Part shown: positions 21,685 to 32,649 of the stretch, piece after piece
Position numbering within the stretch: the stretch's first letter is position 1
How the letters are laid out: every line of letters starts with the position of its first letter
Source: Papaver somniferum
Lineage: Eukaryota; Streptophyta; Magnoliopsida; Ranunculales; Papaveraceae
Length of the DNA: 64,000 nt
Direction of reading: 5' to 3'
Assembly: GCF_003573695.1 (NCBI RefSeq)
Contig: NW_020650859.1
Coordinates: forward strand, 1,426,001-1,490,000
Made by a program: the position numbers and the translations under genes
Notes under the pieces: generated by a model
What the model was told of the DNA's origin: nothing
The model's input: only the letters and a program-made list of their open reading frames with translations
Database searches by the model: none

Positions 21685-21780
21685 AATTGGGGTTTCCTTA
21701 ACCTCCCAACAAGCATCCAACCTTTAAACAAATCAACAAGTACCAGACCTCACCGGTGCCTCCGGTTAAGACAATAACGC
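21685..21780 (-). pseudogene. Relic of lectin receptor kinase 3' end
   Basis: 'tttccttaacctcccaac', then 'caacctttaaacaaatcaac' and 'gtaccagacctcac', match the 3' untranslated and terminal coding sequence of the kinase gene at 23125-23200 ('tctccttaacatcccgac', 'caacctttaaggaaatcag', 'gtaccagaaatcac'). Only the last few codons and the trailer survive, and the sequence upstream in gene orientation is unrelated. It shows that a further lectin kinase copy once stood here. Confidence 0.6.
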
Positions 21781-22147
21781 ACTGATGGTAATGTCTATTC
21801 ATAAGTCCAAGCACTATGGTTGAGGTTTTGACTTGGCTATAGCCTATAACTACATTTAGCGAGACTTAATCACTATAGCGCGCTATAGCTTCGCTCAAAT
21901 CCATTATATTCGCTTGGCTTGGCTAGTGAGGATACATCTGTTCCACCTAGAAGTAGCTGCAATATTCCTAGGCAAAGCTAGAGCCAGCTTAAAAAACTGG
22001 GCTTCCAAGCCCATTTATACTTAATTGCACCGCCAGTCAAAACTTTGTATCCCGTTGCAAGTATCCTGGCTCCGACACCAACATACCGAACAATACGCAA
22101 AGAAACCCTAATCGCATGTAAGGAGATGGAACCGCTTCTGCGTCTTA

Positions 22148-22920
22148 ACTGAACAACTAATCATCTGGATGTTGTCAATCGTCGTCTGTGGGGATGCCTT
22201 GCAAAATATGTTAAAGTATTTATAGAGTCGGAAAAGTTTTCATATTTGCAATTTTATTTATTAGGTTGCCAAGTAAACATGTTTTCATATTTGCAACTTG
22301 GATCTTCTTAATTTGTATTTCTAGTAAATAAACAATTATGACTTTGCTTCCCACGTCGGGTCGGGTTTATAGATTATGGAAAATCTTAGATCACCGGATT
22401 GTGGCAAAATTTTGATTTATTGGGTGATTTTTCTTTTTTTCTTTGGATTTGAAGGCAAATTGTTGAGCCACACAAGACATTATTTAGGTGGTCACATGCA
22501 TGCCCATATTATTGTGACAAGAGGAAACATCCTACAAATATGCTCTGCTCATACGGACCCAACCCAAGTCACCCAACAATCTATGGTCCTAATTTTATCT
22601 TATGCACCCTACAGATTGTTGGGGAGGAATCATCCACTTTTGTCCTAAAATTTAATGGATGCTTCTAATGTTGACTTAACTTGGACTTGGCTTGACCAAA
22701 GATAGATATACAACCAACTAAACAACCTCATACCCTATAGAGGTACCACACCATTTTCTAGTTGTTCTTGGTAAATATCAATATCACACAATATGATCCA
22801 CTGATTGTGTGTTGTCTATGCAAAAGAAAGACTACCTGGTTAAAATTGTTGGTCTCGAAATGGCAATTAGGGATATTCAGTTTCATTCAGGAATCTGATT
22901 TTGCACGCACTCTATTCTCT
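22148..22920 (+). repeat. Decayed duplicated segment, copy 4 (adjacent to live gene)
   Basis: Blocks a ('caactaatcatctggatgtt', 22151), b (22480-22710) and c (22790-22920) in the same order as copies 2 and 3. This copy runs directly into the 3' flank of the intact lectin kinase gene, which suggests the blocks are the ancestral downstream flank of a duplicated kinase gene. Confidence 0.6.
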
Positions 22921-23170
22921 AAAAAAACTCTATGAATGCCTTGAAAGCCTCCATGGCCTGTCAAAACATTAAATCCAGAATGAAATTTTAAAAGAAAGTC
23001 TTCCATTACATAAGAAGAGGCAAAAAGATACAGTTTGTGTATGACTACCTCCACGAGAACTTGTGTCAAGTCTGCAGCATTACAAATGCAATAAACGAAT
23101 ATACAATTCTAGCTGAATTATACAATGGGGTCTCCTTAACATCCCGACGTGCGCCCAACCTTTAAGGAAA

Positions 23171-25249
23171 TCAGCGGGTACCAGAAATCACTGACACTTC
23201 GGGTGTAGACGAAAATCCAGTGGTTGTACCGTCTACACCATAAGGATACAAGTCTCCCAAAGGTGCTCGAGGGCTCGCGAACGCTAGATTGATGGTATCG
23301 CTCATCTCAAGAGCCCACAAATCTGTTTGAAGCAAAGCTGCATCTCCATTCAGATACTGCATAACTTGTCTCATTGTTGGTCTAAATTCAGAATTAGTAT
23401 GAGTACATAACAACCCAAGTTTCAAAACCAAGTCTATCTCCTCTGCTACATATTCATTTCCAAAAATTGGATCAATGGTTTCAAGAATAATGCCTTTCCT
23501 AGAACGAGACAGAACCAAATCTACCAGATAAACCAAATGCTCACCTGTTGAGTCTGTTTTTACCTCTCCTGGTCTCTTCCCACAAGCAACTTCAAGCAAG
23601 AAAACCCCAAAAGAGTACACGTCAGTGCTGGTTGATGCATATCCGCTTCTAGTCATTTCTGGTGCGATATAACCCGGTGTGCCTGCAACCCTAGAAGTAA
23701 AAGCATCACCTGTCCCATGGTCAAATAACATTGCAAGACCAAAATCACCCAATTTTGGATTCATTTCAGAATCTAATAAAACATTGCTTGCCTTCACATC
23801 TCTGTGAATCACAACCTTTTCCCATTCTTCATGTAGATAAACTAGTCCTGAAGCTACACCTTTTATGACTTTAAATCTTTGAGTCCAATTAAGTATTGCT
23901 CTTGGTGATGAAGATGCTGCATCCGAATGAGACGGGAATATGAACTTCTCTAAGCTTCCACAGGACAGGAACTCATACACTAAAAGTAGCTCTCCCTTTC
24001 GCCTGCAATAGCCATAGAGTTGTACTAAGTTTCGGTGCCGTAGCTTGCCTATGCTGACAATTTCTGCAATAAATTGCTGCATCCCACGAGATGAATCATG
24101 GGAGACTTTCTTGACAGCAACTTCCATTTTAGAAGAGGGCAATACACCTCTGTAGACCTGACCAAAGGCGCCCGACCCTATAATCTCTTTCTCTGCAAAC
24201 CCTTTTGTAGCCGTGTATAGATCTTTATATGTGAATCTATGTGTCCCGTAAATATGTTCCCACTCCTCTACCAACTCCGCGAACTTTCTCTTCCTTAGGA
24301 CCAAAAAGATGCCCAAGCATATCGCTATTAACACGACAGATGACATAACTGTTGACAACACAATCGTCAACATTTTTGATTTACCTTCTGGAAGCTTGGG
24401 AAGGCTAGAGATCTCCAGACCTTGAGCATCGCCGTTAATCTGAAAACTCCATCCTAATATGTAATGAAATGTTTGCGCGGTTCGAGTAGACGATGAAAAC
24501 CCCACATACATAGTGTCCAAGAGGATGGTTGAAAGATCTTGGTGAAAAGATAACAACGGAACATTTGGTTTGTTTACCTTAATTGGAGCTATTGTTACAT
24601 TAATTTGCTTCTGCGACCCATCATATTCCACCCAAACTTGCATGGCTCTCCCACTTTTAAGAAGTAAGCTCTTGTACCCACCATTCTCATCAGTGTAATA
24701 CCCAGCGGGTTTTTCCTTAACAGACTTTAAGTCGTTAATATTGATACCAACATGGTTACTGTCGTGATCATACTCAACATCTTCGCTAGTATCTAGCTCC
24801 ACTGCAAAAACATGGTTTTCAGGTTTTCCATTGTTTTTCCCATTGAAAAGACCAAGAAATTGGTTAGCTAGAGCTCCAGGTAGCCCTCTTTTAGGTGCAA
24901 TAACAAAGGCAAGCCCCTGACCACTTATTTCGGTCTCGGAGACTATGGCAAAGACGAAAGTAGTAGAGAAGGAGACTGCAGTAGTAGTGTTACCGTTGGC
25001 TGATGATGATGAAGAGTTATGATGGAATTGAACTGGATTGGAGTAGAAGCAATGGCCAACTGAATTTTTCTTTTCCGTGTTTGTTAACCTCAATATCCCT
25101 TCAGGGGTGATATCTGCCATGCCATCCTGATGCAAATTCTGAGCATCTCTGAAACCATTGTACTGAAAGCCAAGATCTGCTACCGAGGAAGCCAAAGTTA
25201 CCATGAGAAAGAAAAACAAAGAACAACTCAGGAGCTTGAACACGAACAT
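23171..25249 (-). CDS. L-type lectin receptor-like kinase, 692 aa
   Basis: Membrane receptor kinase; binds an extracellular ligand (eATP, glycans or microbial signals are known for the family, none shown here) and signals by Ser/Thr phosphorylation. Signal peptide 1-24; legume-lectin domain ~26-273, with the VFAVELDT strand (147-154) and HVGININ; transmembrane helix ~293-318 followed by RKRK; kinase ~352-630. P-loop GSGAFG 358-363, catalytic Lys 380 in VAVKK, HRD 482-484, DFG 502-504, GTPGYIAPE 523-531: all residues for activity are present and it is an RD kinase. Single exon, as usual in this family, and full length. The start is the only Met before the signal peptide. The next gene 1.5 kb upstream is a close paralogue in the same orientation. 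A TSS was not identified. Confidence 0.96.
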   Translation of the reverse strand: MFVFKLLSCSLFFFLMVTLASSVADLGFQYNGFRDAQNLHQDGMADITPEGILRLTNTEKKNSVGHCFYSNPVQFHHNSSSSSANGNTTTAVSFSTTFVFAIVSETEISGQGLAFVIAPKRGLPGALANQFLGLFNGKNNGKPENHVFAVELDTSEDVEYDHDSNHVGININDLKSVKEKPAGYYTDENGGYKSLLLKSGRAMQVWVEYDGSQKQINVTIAPIKVNKPNVPLLSFHQDLSTILLDTMYVGFSSSTRTAQTFHYILGWSFQINGDAQGLEISSLPKLPEGKSKMLTIVLSTVMSSVVLIAICLGIFLVLRKRKFAELVEEWEHIYGTHRFTYKDLYTATKGFAEKEIIGSGAFGQVYRGVLPSSKMEVAVKKVSHDSSRGMQQFIAEIVSIGKLRHRNLVQLYGYCRRKGELLLVYEFLSCGSLEKFIFPSHSDAASSSPRAILNWTQRFKVIKGVASGLVYLHEEWEKVVIHRDVKASNVLLDSEMNPKLGDFGLAMLFDHGTGDAFTSRVAGTPGYIAPEMTRSGYASTSTDVYSFGVFLLEVACGKRPGEVKTDSTGEHLVYLVDLVLSRSRKGIILETIDPIFGNEYVAEEIDLVLKLGLLCTHTNSEFRPTMRQVMQYLNGDAALLQTDLWALEMSDTINLAFASPRAPLGDLYPYGVDGTTTGFSSTPEVSVISGTR

Positions 25250-26027
25250 GGTCCAAATTCTTAGTAGATCCGCTTACCGGCCTTAAACTTTGTGTTGTAC
25301 CTATGAACAAAGCTTGAAAATTGTCATGGATTAGTTAAAACAGAATTGTGAAATAATTATCCATATCTGTATGTGGTTGATATCACTTGGATTAGATTGA
25401 TTACAATTAAGTTGTGGCTAATTCAGAGATTAGACTATTGACTAAGAGAATCTAGACTTAAATATACCTAAAAGAGAGTAGCTTTCAGAGGGTAATAATG
25501 TACCTTCAACATTATTGCTGGTATTCGCAGCCACAGGCTGTATGCTGTACAAGAACTTGTCAAGAAGTAATGCGAAAAATATCTTCGATTGCAGAACTTG
25601 TACATCGAAGTAGCTAGGCTCGTATTTATTACTGGGCCATCAAAGTACCATCTACCTAAAATAATATCCAAGTGGAAACCATCAATGTAAACCAACTTGT
25701 TCATTGACTTCATTGTTGTACTCTTTGTAGTTCACAAAAAATGGGTGGTTGACAAATATAACCTTACCCCAAACATCGACACAATACAACAAACACCACA
25801 GAAGTAAGGAGGTAATTGTAAACATGGAAGATGCGTGATACTCTTGTCATGAGAAGCTTAGTTGAATTTTCAAGATTTAGCAGCAACATTCTGAAATCCA
25901 AATAAAACAATTTGCTAAGGAAAATGTCTGATAATATTGGCTCCACTACAGTAACTAAATGGTTTGTGTGTGTCCACCTTTGAAACCATTAAGATATTGT
26001 TTGTGATAGCTCCTAAATGCTTTAACA
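25250..26027. other. 5' flank of lectin kinase gene
   Basis: No gene. Parts ('gagtagctttcagagggt', 'ttattgctggtattcgcag') resemble 29068-29135, the 5' flank of the neighbouring kinase ('gggtagctttcagatggt', 'ttattgccggcattttgcag'). The promoter regions of the two genes were therefore duplicated together. Confidence 0.55.
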
Positions 26028-26400
26028 GAGGCAAACCCCTAATTGCCTATGTCATGCTGGAAACTACAGCAAAGATGATAGCAGCAGAGAAGGAAACTGT
26101 AGTAGCAGTAGTTTTACAACTTACGCTTGGCTCTTGAGGAAGAACTGGACTGGAGTAGAAGCAATAACCAACTCCGCACCTGGTAGTTTTGATGTTAAAT
26201 TAAACTTGACCTGGAGATAGAATCAAGTAAGCCATTTTGTCAGAGACATCCAATTCAATTTAGAGAGTCTCCAAAGCATTTATTATATAGTCGAAATTGA
26301 ATGCTTCTGAGTCTGCAAAACTAAGATGAGAAGAAAAAACAAACAAAGAGGTAATTAAGAGCTTGATATAGGGTGCAAATTCTAGCAAGACCCTTGGCCG
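26028..26400 (-). pseudogene. Truncated lectin domain relic
   Basis: 'gcaaacccctaattgcctatg', 'gagactacagcaaagatga'-like sequence, then 'gaactggactggagtagaag' and 'caataaccaactccg', correspond on the minus strand to the N-terminal lectin region of the flanking genes (compare 24912-25060 and 28488-28640). It has lost most of the lectin domain and the whole kinase, and has several frame breaks. It even keeps leader-like sequence ('cttggccggcctt' at about 26392, compare 'cttaccggcctt' at 25274). It is a third, dead member of the tandem array, between the two intact genes. Confidence 0.7.
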
Positions 26401-26743
26401 GCCTTAAAGAGTAGTTTATGAAGCAGGGCCATGTATTCATAGCTCCAATTATCATCAGTAAATTAGATGAGATTCAAACAATAAAAGTTTATCTGCCCCC
26501 CCAAAAAATACACATTTGATGGAGAATAAAGTTAATGTTAAACAGATTCTTCCATTTGGAACTAACATAAGAACAGGGAATACGGTACAAATTTTGTGTA
26601 TGAAGACCTCCACCAGAATCTCTGTATTCTTGGTTATGGAGACTGCAAAGGAAAAATCAGGAACAGCCACCGTCAGCTAGTAAAACAGAATACTTATAAG
26701 TGCCAAATAAAACTTTACAGCAATGTCCTACCTTTAACAGAAA

Positions 26744-28831
26744 TCAACGGGGACCAGATGGCACTGACTCGTTGGGGGTTGACGATGATCCAGAGAAAGT
26801 GCTGTCTATACCGCAAGGGTATAAGTCACCCATGTTTACTCGCGAGAATACTTGACTCAGGGTATCGCTCATCTCGAGGACCCATAAATCTGTTTGAAGC
26901 AGACAAACATCTCCATTCAGATATTGCATGACTTGTCTCATGGTTGGTCTTAAGTCAGAATTAGTATGAGTACATAGCAATCCAAGTTTCAAAACCAATT
27001 CTATTTCTTCTGCTACATATTCACTTCCAAAACTTGGATCAATAGTCTCACGCAGAGTGCCTTTCCTCCAGCAAGACAGAACCAAATCGACCAGGTAAAT
27101 CGAACGGACACCTGTTACGTCTGTTTTTATCTGCACTGGTCTCTTCCCGCAAGCAACTTCAAGCAAGAAAACCCCGAATGCATACACATCAGTACTCATT
27201 GATGCTATCCCGCTTCTATTCATTTCTGGTGCGATATAACCTGGTGTGCCGCAAATTCTAGAAATAGGTGCGTCAATTGTCCCATGATCAAATAACATTG
27301 CAAGACCAAAGTCGCCCAATTTTGGGTTCATTTCAGCATCTAATAAAACATTGCTTGCCTTCACATCCCTGTGAATCACAACTTTTTCCCATTCTTCGTG
27401 TAGATAAACTAGTCCAGATGTTACTCCCTTTATGATTTTAAACCTTTGACACCAATTAAGTGTTGATCTTGAAGACACTGACGATGATGCACTCGAACTT
27501 GACGGAAAGATGAACTTCTCTAAACTTCCACAAGACAGGAACTCGTACACTAAAAGCAGCTCTCCCTTTCTTCTGCAATAGCCATAGAGGTGTAATAAGT
27601 TTCTGTGCCGAACCTTGCCAATGCTTACAATTTCTGCAATAAATTGCTGCAACCCATGTGTTGAATCATGCGTAACTTTCTTGATGGCGACTTCCTTTCG
27701 AGAAGTAGGCAATACACCTCGGTAGACTTCACCAAAGGCACCCCTCCCTATAATCTCTGCCTCTCCAAATCCATTTGTGGCCTTGTACAGTTCTTTAAAT
27801 GAGAATCTATGTGTCCCATAAATTTCTTCCCAGTCCTCTATCAATTCGGCGAACTTTTTTTTCCTTAAGAAGAAAAAGATGCCCAGACATATCGTTATCA
27901 TCACAACAATTGGGATAATTATTGACAACACTACAGTCAACATCATTGCTTTTTTTTCAGGCTTTGGAAGTTCAGGAAAGCTAGAGAGATCGAACTCTTG
28001 AGCCATGCCATTAATCTTAAAGCTCCATCCTAATACATAGTGAAATGTTTCCACCGTTTGAGTAGACGCAGAGAATCCCAAATACATGGAGTTTTTGAAA
28101 ACAGTTGAAAGATCTTGGTACAGGGATAATAAAGGAACGTCTGGTTTGCGTACCTTGAATGGAGCTATGGTTACATTAACTTGCTTCTGTGACCCATCAT
28201 ATTCTACCCAAACTTGCATGGCTTGTCCACTGTTAAGACTTAGGTTCTTATACCCGGCGTTATTATCAGCGTAGTACTTGGCAGATTCAGCCTGAACAGA
28301 CTTTAAGCCATTGATATTGATACCGACATGGTTGTCGTCGATGTCATACTCTACGTTTTTTATAGTATCCAACTCCACTGCAAAAACATGGTTCTCAGGG
28401 TTTCCATTGTTTGAATCATTGAATAGACCAAGATATTGGTTTGCTAGAGCTCCAGGAAGCCCTCTCTGAGGTGCAATAACAAAGGCAAGCCCCTGACCAC
28501 TTACGTCACTCTCGGAGACTATGGCAAAGACGAAAGAAGTAGAGAAGGAGACTACAGAAGTAGTATTACCCATATTGGCTGATGATGAGGAGTTACTGGA
28601 GAACTGAACTGGACCGGAGTAGAAGCAATGACCAAGTTGATGCTTGGAATTGGTGTTGGTTAACCTTAATAGGCCGCCAGGTGTGATATCCACCATGCCG
28701 TTACAACTCAAATTTTGAGCATTTCTGAAGCCATTGTATTCAAAGCCAAGATCCTCTGATGTTGCTGCAAAACTTAGGATGAAATAGAACAGAGAAAACA
28801 ACAAAACAGATAGGAGCTTGAATAAGAACAT
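26744..28831 (-). CDS. L-type lectin receptor-like kinase, 695 aa
   Basis: Tandem paralogue of the gene at 23171-25249, same strand. Signal peptide ~1-22; lectin domain ~28-273 with VFAVELDT 149-156 and HVGININ; transmembrane helix ~296-322 followed by RKKK; kinase ~356-634. P-loop GRGAFG 362-367, Lys 384 in VAIKK, HRD 487-489, DFG 507-509, GTPGYIAPE: all catalytic residues present. Length is typical of the family and there is no intron. Compared with the first copy, the Ser-rich insert after KFIFPS is longer and the lectin segment before the membrane differs most; both are likely sites of ligand or partner divergence. Expected at the plasma membrane. The ligand cannot be told from sequence. 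Confidence 0.96.
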   Translation of the reverse strand: MFLFKLLSVLLFSLFYFILSFAATSEDLGFEYNGFRNAQNLSCNGMVDITPGGLLRLTNTNSKHQLGHCFYSGPVQFSSNSSSSANMGNTTSVVSFSTSFVFAIVSESDVSGQGLAFVIAPQRGLPGALANQYLGLFNDSNNGNPENHVFAVELDTIKNVEYDIDDNHVGININGLKSVQAESAKYYADNNAGYKNLSLNSGQAMQVWVEYDGSQKQVNVTIAPFKVRKPDVPLLSLYQDLSTVFKNSMYLGFSASTQTVETFHYVLGWSFKINGMAQEFDLSSFPELPKPEKKAMMLTVVLSIIIPIVVMITICLGIFFFLRKKKFAELIEDWEEIYGTHRFSFKELYKATNGFGEAEIIGRGAFGEVYRGVLPTSRKEVAIKKVTHDSTHGLQQFIAEIVSIGKVRHRNLLHLYGYCRRKGELLLVYEFLSCGSLEKFIFPSSSSASSSVSSRSTLNWCQRFKIIKGVTSGLVYLHEEWEKVVIHRDVKASNVLLDAEMNPKLGDFGLAMLFDHGTIDAPISRICGTPGYIAPEMNRSGIASMSTDVYAFGVFLLEVACGKRPVQIKTDVTGVRSIYLVDLVLSCWRKGTLRETIDPSFGSEYVAEEIELVLKLGLLCTHTNSDLRPTMRQVMQYLNGDVCLLQTDLWVLEMSDTLSQVFSRVNMGDLYPCGIDSTFSGSSSTPNESVPSGPR

Positions 28832-29334
28832 GGTCCAAAATTCTTGCCGGCTTAAATTTTCTGATGTACTCTATGAACAAGCCTTAAAATTTGTCCTGCA
28901 TATAATCTAGACAGAGTTTAACTGCAAATTAAGTCAAAGCATATACACGGAATATTAGATGACACCACTTGGATTATATGTTGATACAAAACAATAGTCA
29001 GCAAGTTGAGAGAGAAGACTATTGACTTAGAAAATCAAGAGTTAAATGAATAAGCATATCAATAACGGGTAGCTTTCAGATGGTGTTACTGACTTAAACA
29101 AGTTTATCTTTAGCATTATTGCCGGCATTTTGCAGGCCATAAGGGGTATATAATAAATTGTAGGAAACATGAAGAGTATTTTGTTTCCTGATGATGCATG
29201 GGACCATATTGCAAAACATTATAAATATAAATCAACTTGTTTTATTTCTTATACGCATTGTTGCATACCAGTGCATGTGGAAATTTCTAGGAAAATGGGG
29301 TTGAAAAATTCCAAGCATAGGAAAAATACAATAT
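28832..29334. other. 5' flank of second lectin kinase
   Basis: No gene. 28840-29160 is related to the 5' flank of the first kinase (25260-25560), for example 'ggcttaaa' and 'ctatgaacaa' close to the start codon. Beyond that nothing is recognised. Confidence 0.5.
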
Positions 29335-29490
29335 AGCAAGCAAATTGGAAGTCAGAAGCTTGATTAAAATAAGCAACAATTACCAACATTAGGAAAGATT
29401 AATACGCATATTCTTTATAATCCTACTATAATATGTAACCACTTCCCTGTTGCCTGAGGGACTTAACTAAATAGACATGTAGTTCCATGG
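29335..29490 (-). pseudogene. Relic of a second-type lectin kinase 3' end
   Basis: 'gaagtcagaagcttgatt', 'ctttataatcct' and 'atatgtaaccacttccct' followed by 'gcctgagggactta' match the 3' end of the divergent kinase gene at 45355-45500 ('gaagtcagaagcttgatt', 'ctttataatcctgg', 'atatgtaaccacttccct', 'gcccgagggacttg'). Only the final codons and trailer remain. A gene of the 45-kb type therefore once lay beside the tandem pair, 16 kb from its surviving relative. Confidence 0.7.
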
Positions 29491-32400
29491 TTTTCATAGT
29501 TTAAGACAGATTCAATGCTTAAAATTGGTATTTACAATTTTTAAAATGATGATTCAAAAGTCAATTCCGATGTTCTAGTAAACGAAATCGAGTGAAATTC
29601 GAAAGGAACATACTATAGTTTGTCCTAGTCTTCTCTATTTTGCACCGACTACAATTTTTAAAATGATCATTCCTCAATATCAAGTTATATCAATAATGAA
29701 CATACCTAGATTTTATTCTCACAATGACAACAATATAACAGTTACAGGCATGCTATGGGAATTTTCAAACATTGCCAATAAACCAAAATGTCCAGTAGAT
29801 CTCATTTATAGAAATGCATTGAATATGAGAACAAAACATTGATTTTACTAGAATTGAAATCTCTTGCTTGAGAAATGTTACCTTCCATGAAGACAATCAG
29901 AACAGAAATGTCCTACCACAGGCAACTTACAGGGGCGTATTCAGCTGGGATGATTCTGGAAAAACCCATCAATTATTCCAGAAAATCCTAATCGAATACA
30001 CCCCTGTTAATGCAACAGACCTCCAAATCGCCTTGGCATTGAGTATTTTAGTTAGGATGAGTAGTAGTTGATGGAAATCTTTGGCGTTGACCAATTTAAT
30101 CAATTGATGAAATTACACACTGATTTTTTTAGTTTTTCACTATCAGAAAGAAAATGTTGCGTCTAATAGTAGTAGGACTAGATCTGTGAACCCTAAACTA
30201 AGGTTTCACCAGTAAGAGATTAGGCAGGGGTTGAAATACTTTCAAGATTGAAATCTGATCTTCTTCTGCAATTTTGAAAGAGAAGACCAACTGAGTGCCC
30301 CCAATAGCAAATCATATTGGGCTCAAATGGTATACCCAACACCCAAATCCACCAAGGACATGAGGGTTTTTTCAGTCACAGAGTGCATTTTGACTTTTTG
30401 AGTCTATCACCTTTGTTGTTCGGGTGGGGCTTGCCGTCCGACTCGACACCTAGGTTTGGGTTTGATTCGGGATCTGAAATTGTCTCGGCGCGAGTCAGAT
30501 CTTTTGTTTTTAGAAAAATTTTGATGTCTAATTTGAGATCTGATTCAGCGCATACATCTCATTTGGTATTTTTTGTGTCAGGTATTATTTTGTACATAAC
30601 TTATTTGGTACGCCAGCTTAATTCAAAATGTTTTATAATTTTTGATGCGGACATGACTGATAGATTCAGATGTAGTTATTCAGATCCGGACGAGCCAGTT
30701 AAGTCAGAAAAAAATAATAACTAAAACCTTATATGATATTGTCTCACAATTTCTTTGTTTCAGGATGACTCAGCATTTAGAACGGATTTGGCACGAGCTA
30801 GATGTCACATTGTTTGATTCTTTTATATGTTTATCATATGACTAAAAAAATTAAAACTCCGAACAAAATGACTCACATAAAGAAAAAAAAAACATCGGAT
30901 AGCATGGATGGTCACATCTTATTTAACTCGGCTTCAGTGGCTTGAGTAGCTAGAGAATATGTTTTAGTTGAGTAAGGAATCACACCAGTTAAAGACGAAC
31001 TATTTGGGTCAAAACAATCGAAACTGAAACCAGACAAAACAATCAAACTTGCTCTAATGAGCTCTCAAAATTGCAATCATCATTAGGAATTAAAATGGTG
31101 ACTTTACCGGTCTATAAGCAACATAAGTAAAACCTAACATCAACATCAACATCTCATATGAGTTAATTAAATAAGGTTTTATTTATGGGATATTTAATGT
31201 TTGGTATCCAACAAATTTCCAACACCTAGCTTTGGTACCCAACGTTTGAAATATTGAGGGTTGGTGTCTTGACCAGACTTGACCGTCAACCACCATTAAA
31301 TACTACATTTGACCGTATTATTTTTATTTACTTTAATTTTCATTAAAACACAAAATTGGTTTTGACGACTTTACTCTTTACAAAACCATCTTCTTCCTTA
31401 CTCTTGTTTCTCGGTCTCAAACCATATCTCCAAATCCTTTACTAACTCAATGTTCCAGTCAAATTTTGATTCTTGTCCTTCACTCGTCAAAATGCCCACA
31501 CAACCATCGCAACTTCACCCATCAGAACTATTAGCAACCTTGTCATTCACATTTCAAACCATCCCCACGTCACCACCAATGTCTTTTCAACTCGCTATAG
31601 ACTCAAATCCATTCACCACTACCTTCAGCCCATAACATAAATAACTCATATATTCCCCTGTCAACAGCAGCAACTTTCTCTCGATATCAAATCCAACTCA
31701 AACCCATTGCAAACTTGGTGGAACAAAACTATTTGTCCAGGCATTTTGTCGAGCATTTGTTGTGCATATTTCTAGTTGTGAGGATATGCAACATTCTATA
31801 GATTTCTAATATATTATTTATGATTTTCTTCCTCGTAATCACTAAATTCATTGTAACACACATAATAAATCAACAGGAAACAGTGCTTGTAAATCCTTGT
31901 TTTCCAGCCAACACTTGAGGTACAATATTCACCAAATCTCCACACCGAAACCCATTCAGAATCCAACCAATTTGTCTTGTGTTAACTTGAATCCAGCACC
32001 ACCCAACTTCTAATCCCATCGAAACTAGGCACTGCATCATAAATATACTCCATCTATAGCTAAAACAAATCAACAACTTCCAGAATATTAACATCATGGA
32101 AGAAACTCATTACATGAGCAACACCACCATTTCACATGCACGATTCTTCCCCATTTTTTCAGTAAAACCACCAATCACCATCAACAGGCCATAATTCGAA
32201 CAAACAAGCAATATGACAATTATTCTTGGGGAATTTCTAATAAGAATCTATTATTGCAATGAAGATGAGTTGTAGTGATGATGAATACAAAGAAGCTAAT
32301 CACCAAATTGAATCATCTAAAACTAGAATAATAGATAAATCTGAAAAAATGGGGGTCTAACAACCTCACCCAATATTTCGTTCAGCAATCTGAATAGACA

Positions 32401-32640
32401 AACTCCAATATGCTTTTAAGAGAATCAGCTAGACATTCAGACTCAATATAAGAAAAGTATATTAAAAAGTTTATATCTCAACCTCTTTAATTCAATCTGC
32501 AATCAGCAAATACAATTCGCGAGCCCGATTGAATACAAGAGATAAAACTTGAACGGTACCAAAGACCAATGTTCAAGGATCAATTAATTTCAATCAACAA
32601 TCAAAAGTTGGATTTCCAAATTGATCGGTTCAACGCACTA
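29491..32640. other. Intergenic, no gene recognised
   Basis: Several open frames (e.g. 30317-30724, 31450-31635) lack any family resemblance and have skewed composition. Around 31190-31310 'tggtatccaac...' and 'ggtacccaac' form an imperfect repeat of the kind seen in dispersed plant elements. 30290-30360 is also repeat-like. Nothing firm can be annotated. Confidence 0.45.
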
Positions 32641-32649
32641 CCTGTGATA

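Larger units (their letters stand above)
18250..22060 (+). repeat. Decayed duplicated segment, copy 3
   Basis: Carries blocks b (18254-18620), c ('tgtctatgcaaaa' near 20997, 'ctctcgaaatggct' near 21048), d (21470-21640), the lectin-kinase 3' end (21685-21780) and f ('caagcccattta' near 22009). A LINE (18629-20831) and a MITE-like repeat (21150-21450) have inserted into it. Compare copies 2 and 4. Confidence 0.6.

Noticed and set aside
23887..24240. Search for CRISPR-like, operon or bacterial features anywhere in the window
   Set aside because: All genes are eukaryotic with plant introns and signals; no direct-repeat and spacer array was seen.
30317..30724. 135-residue open frame on the plus strand
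   Set aside because: No family resemblance, low-complexity end and repeat-like surroundings; probably chance.
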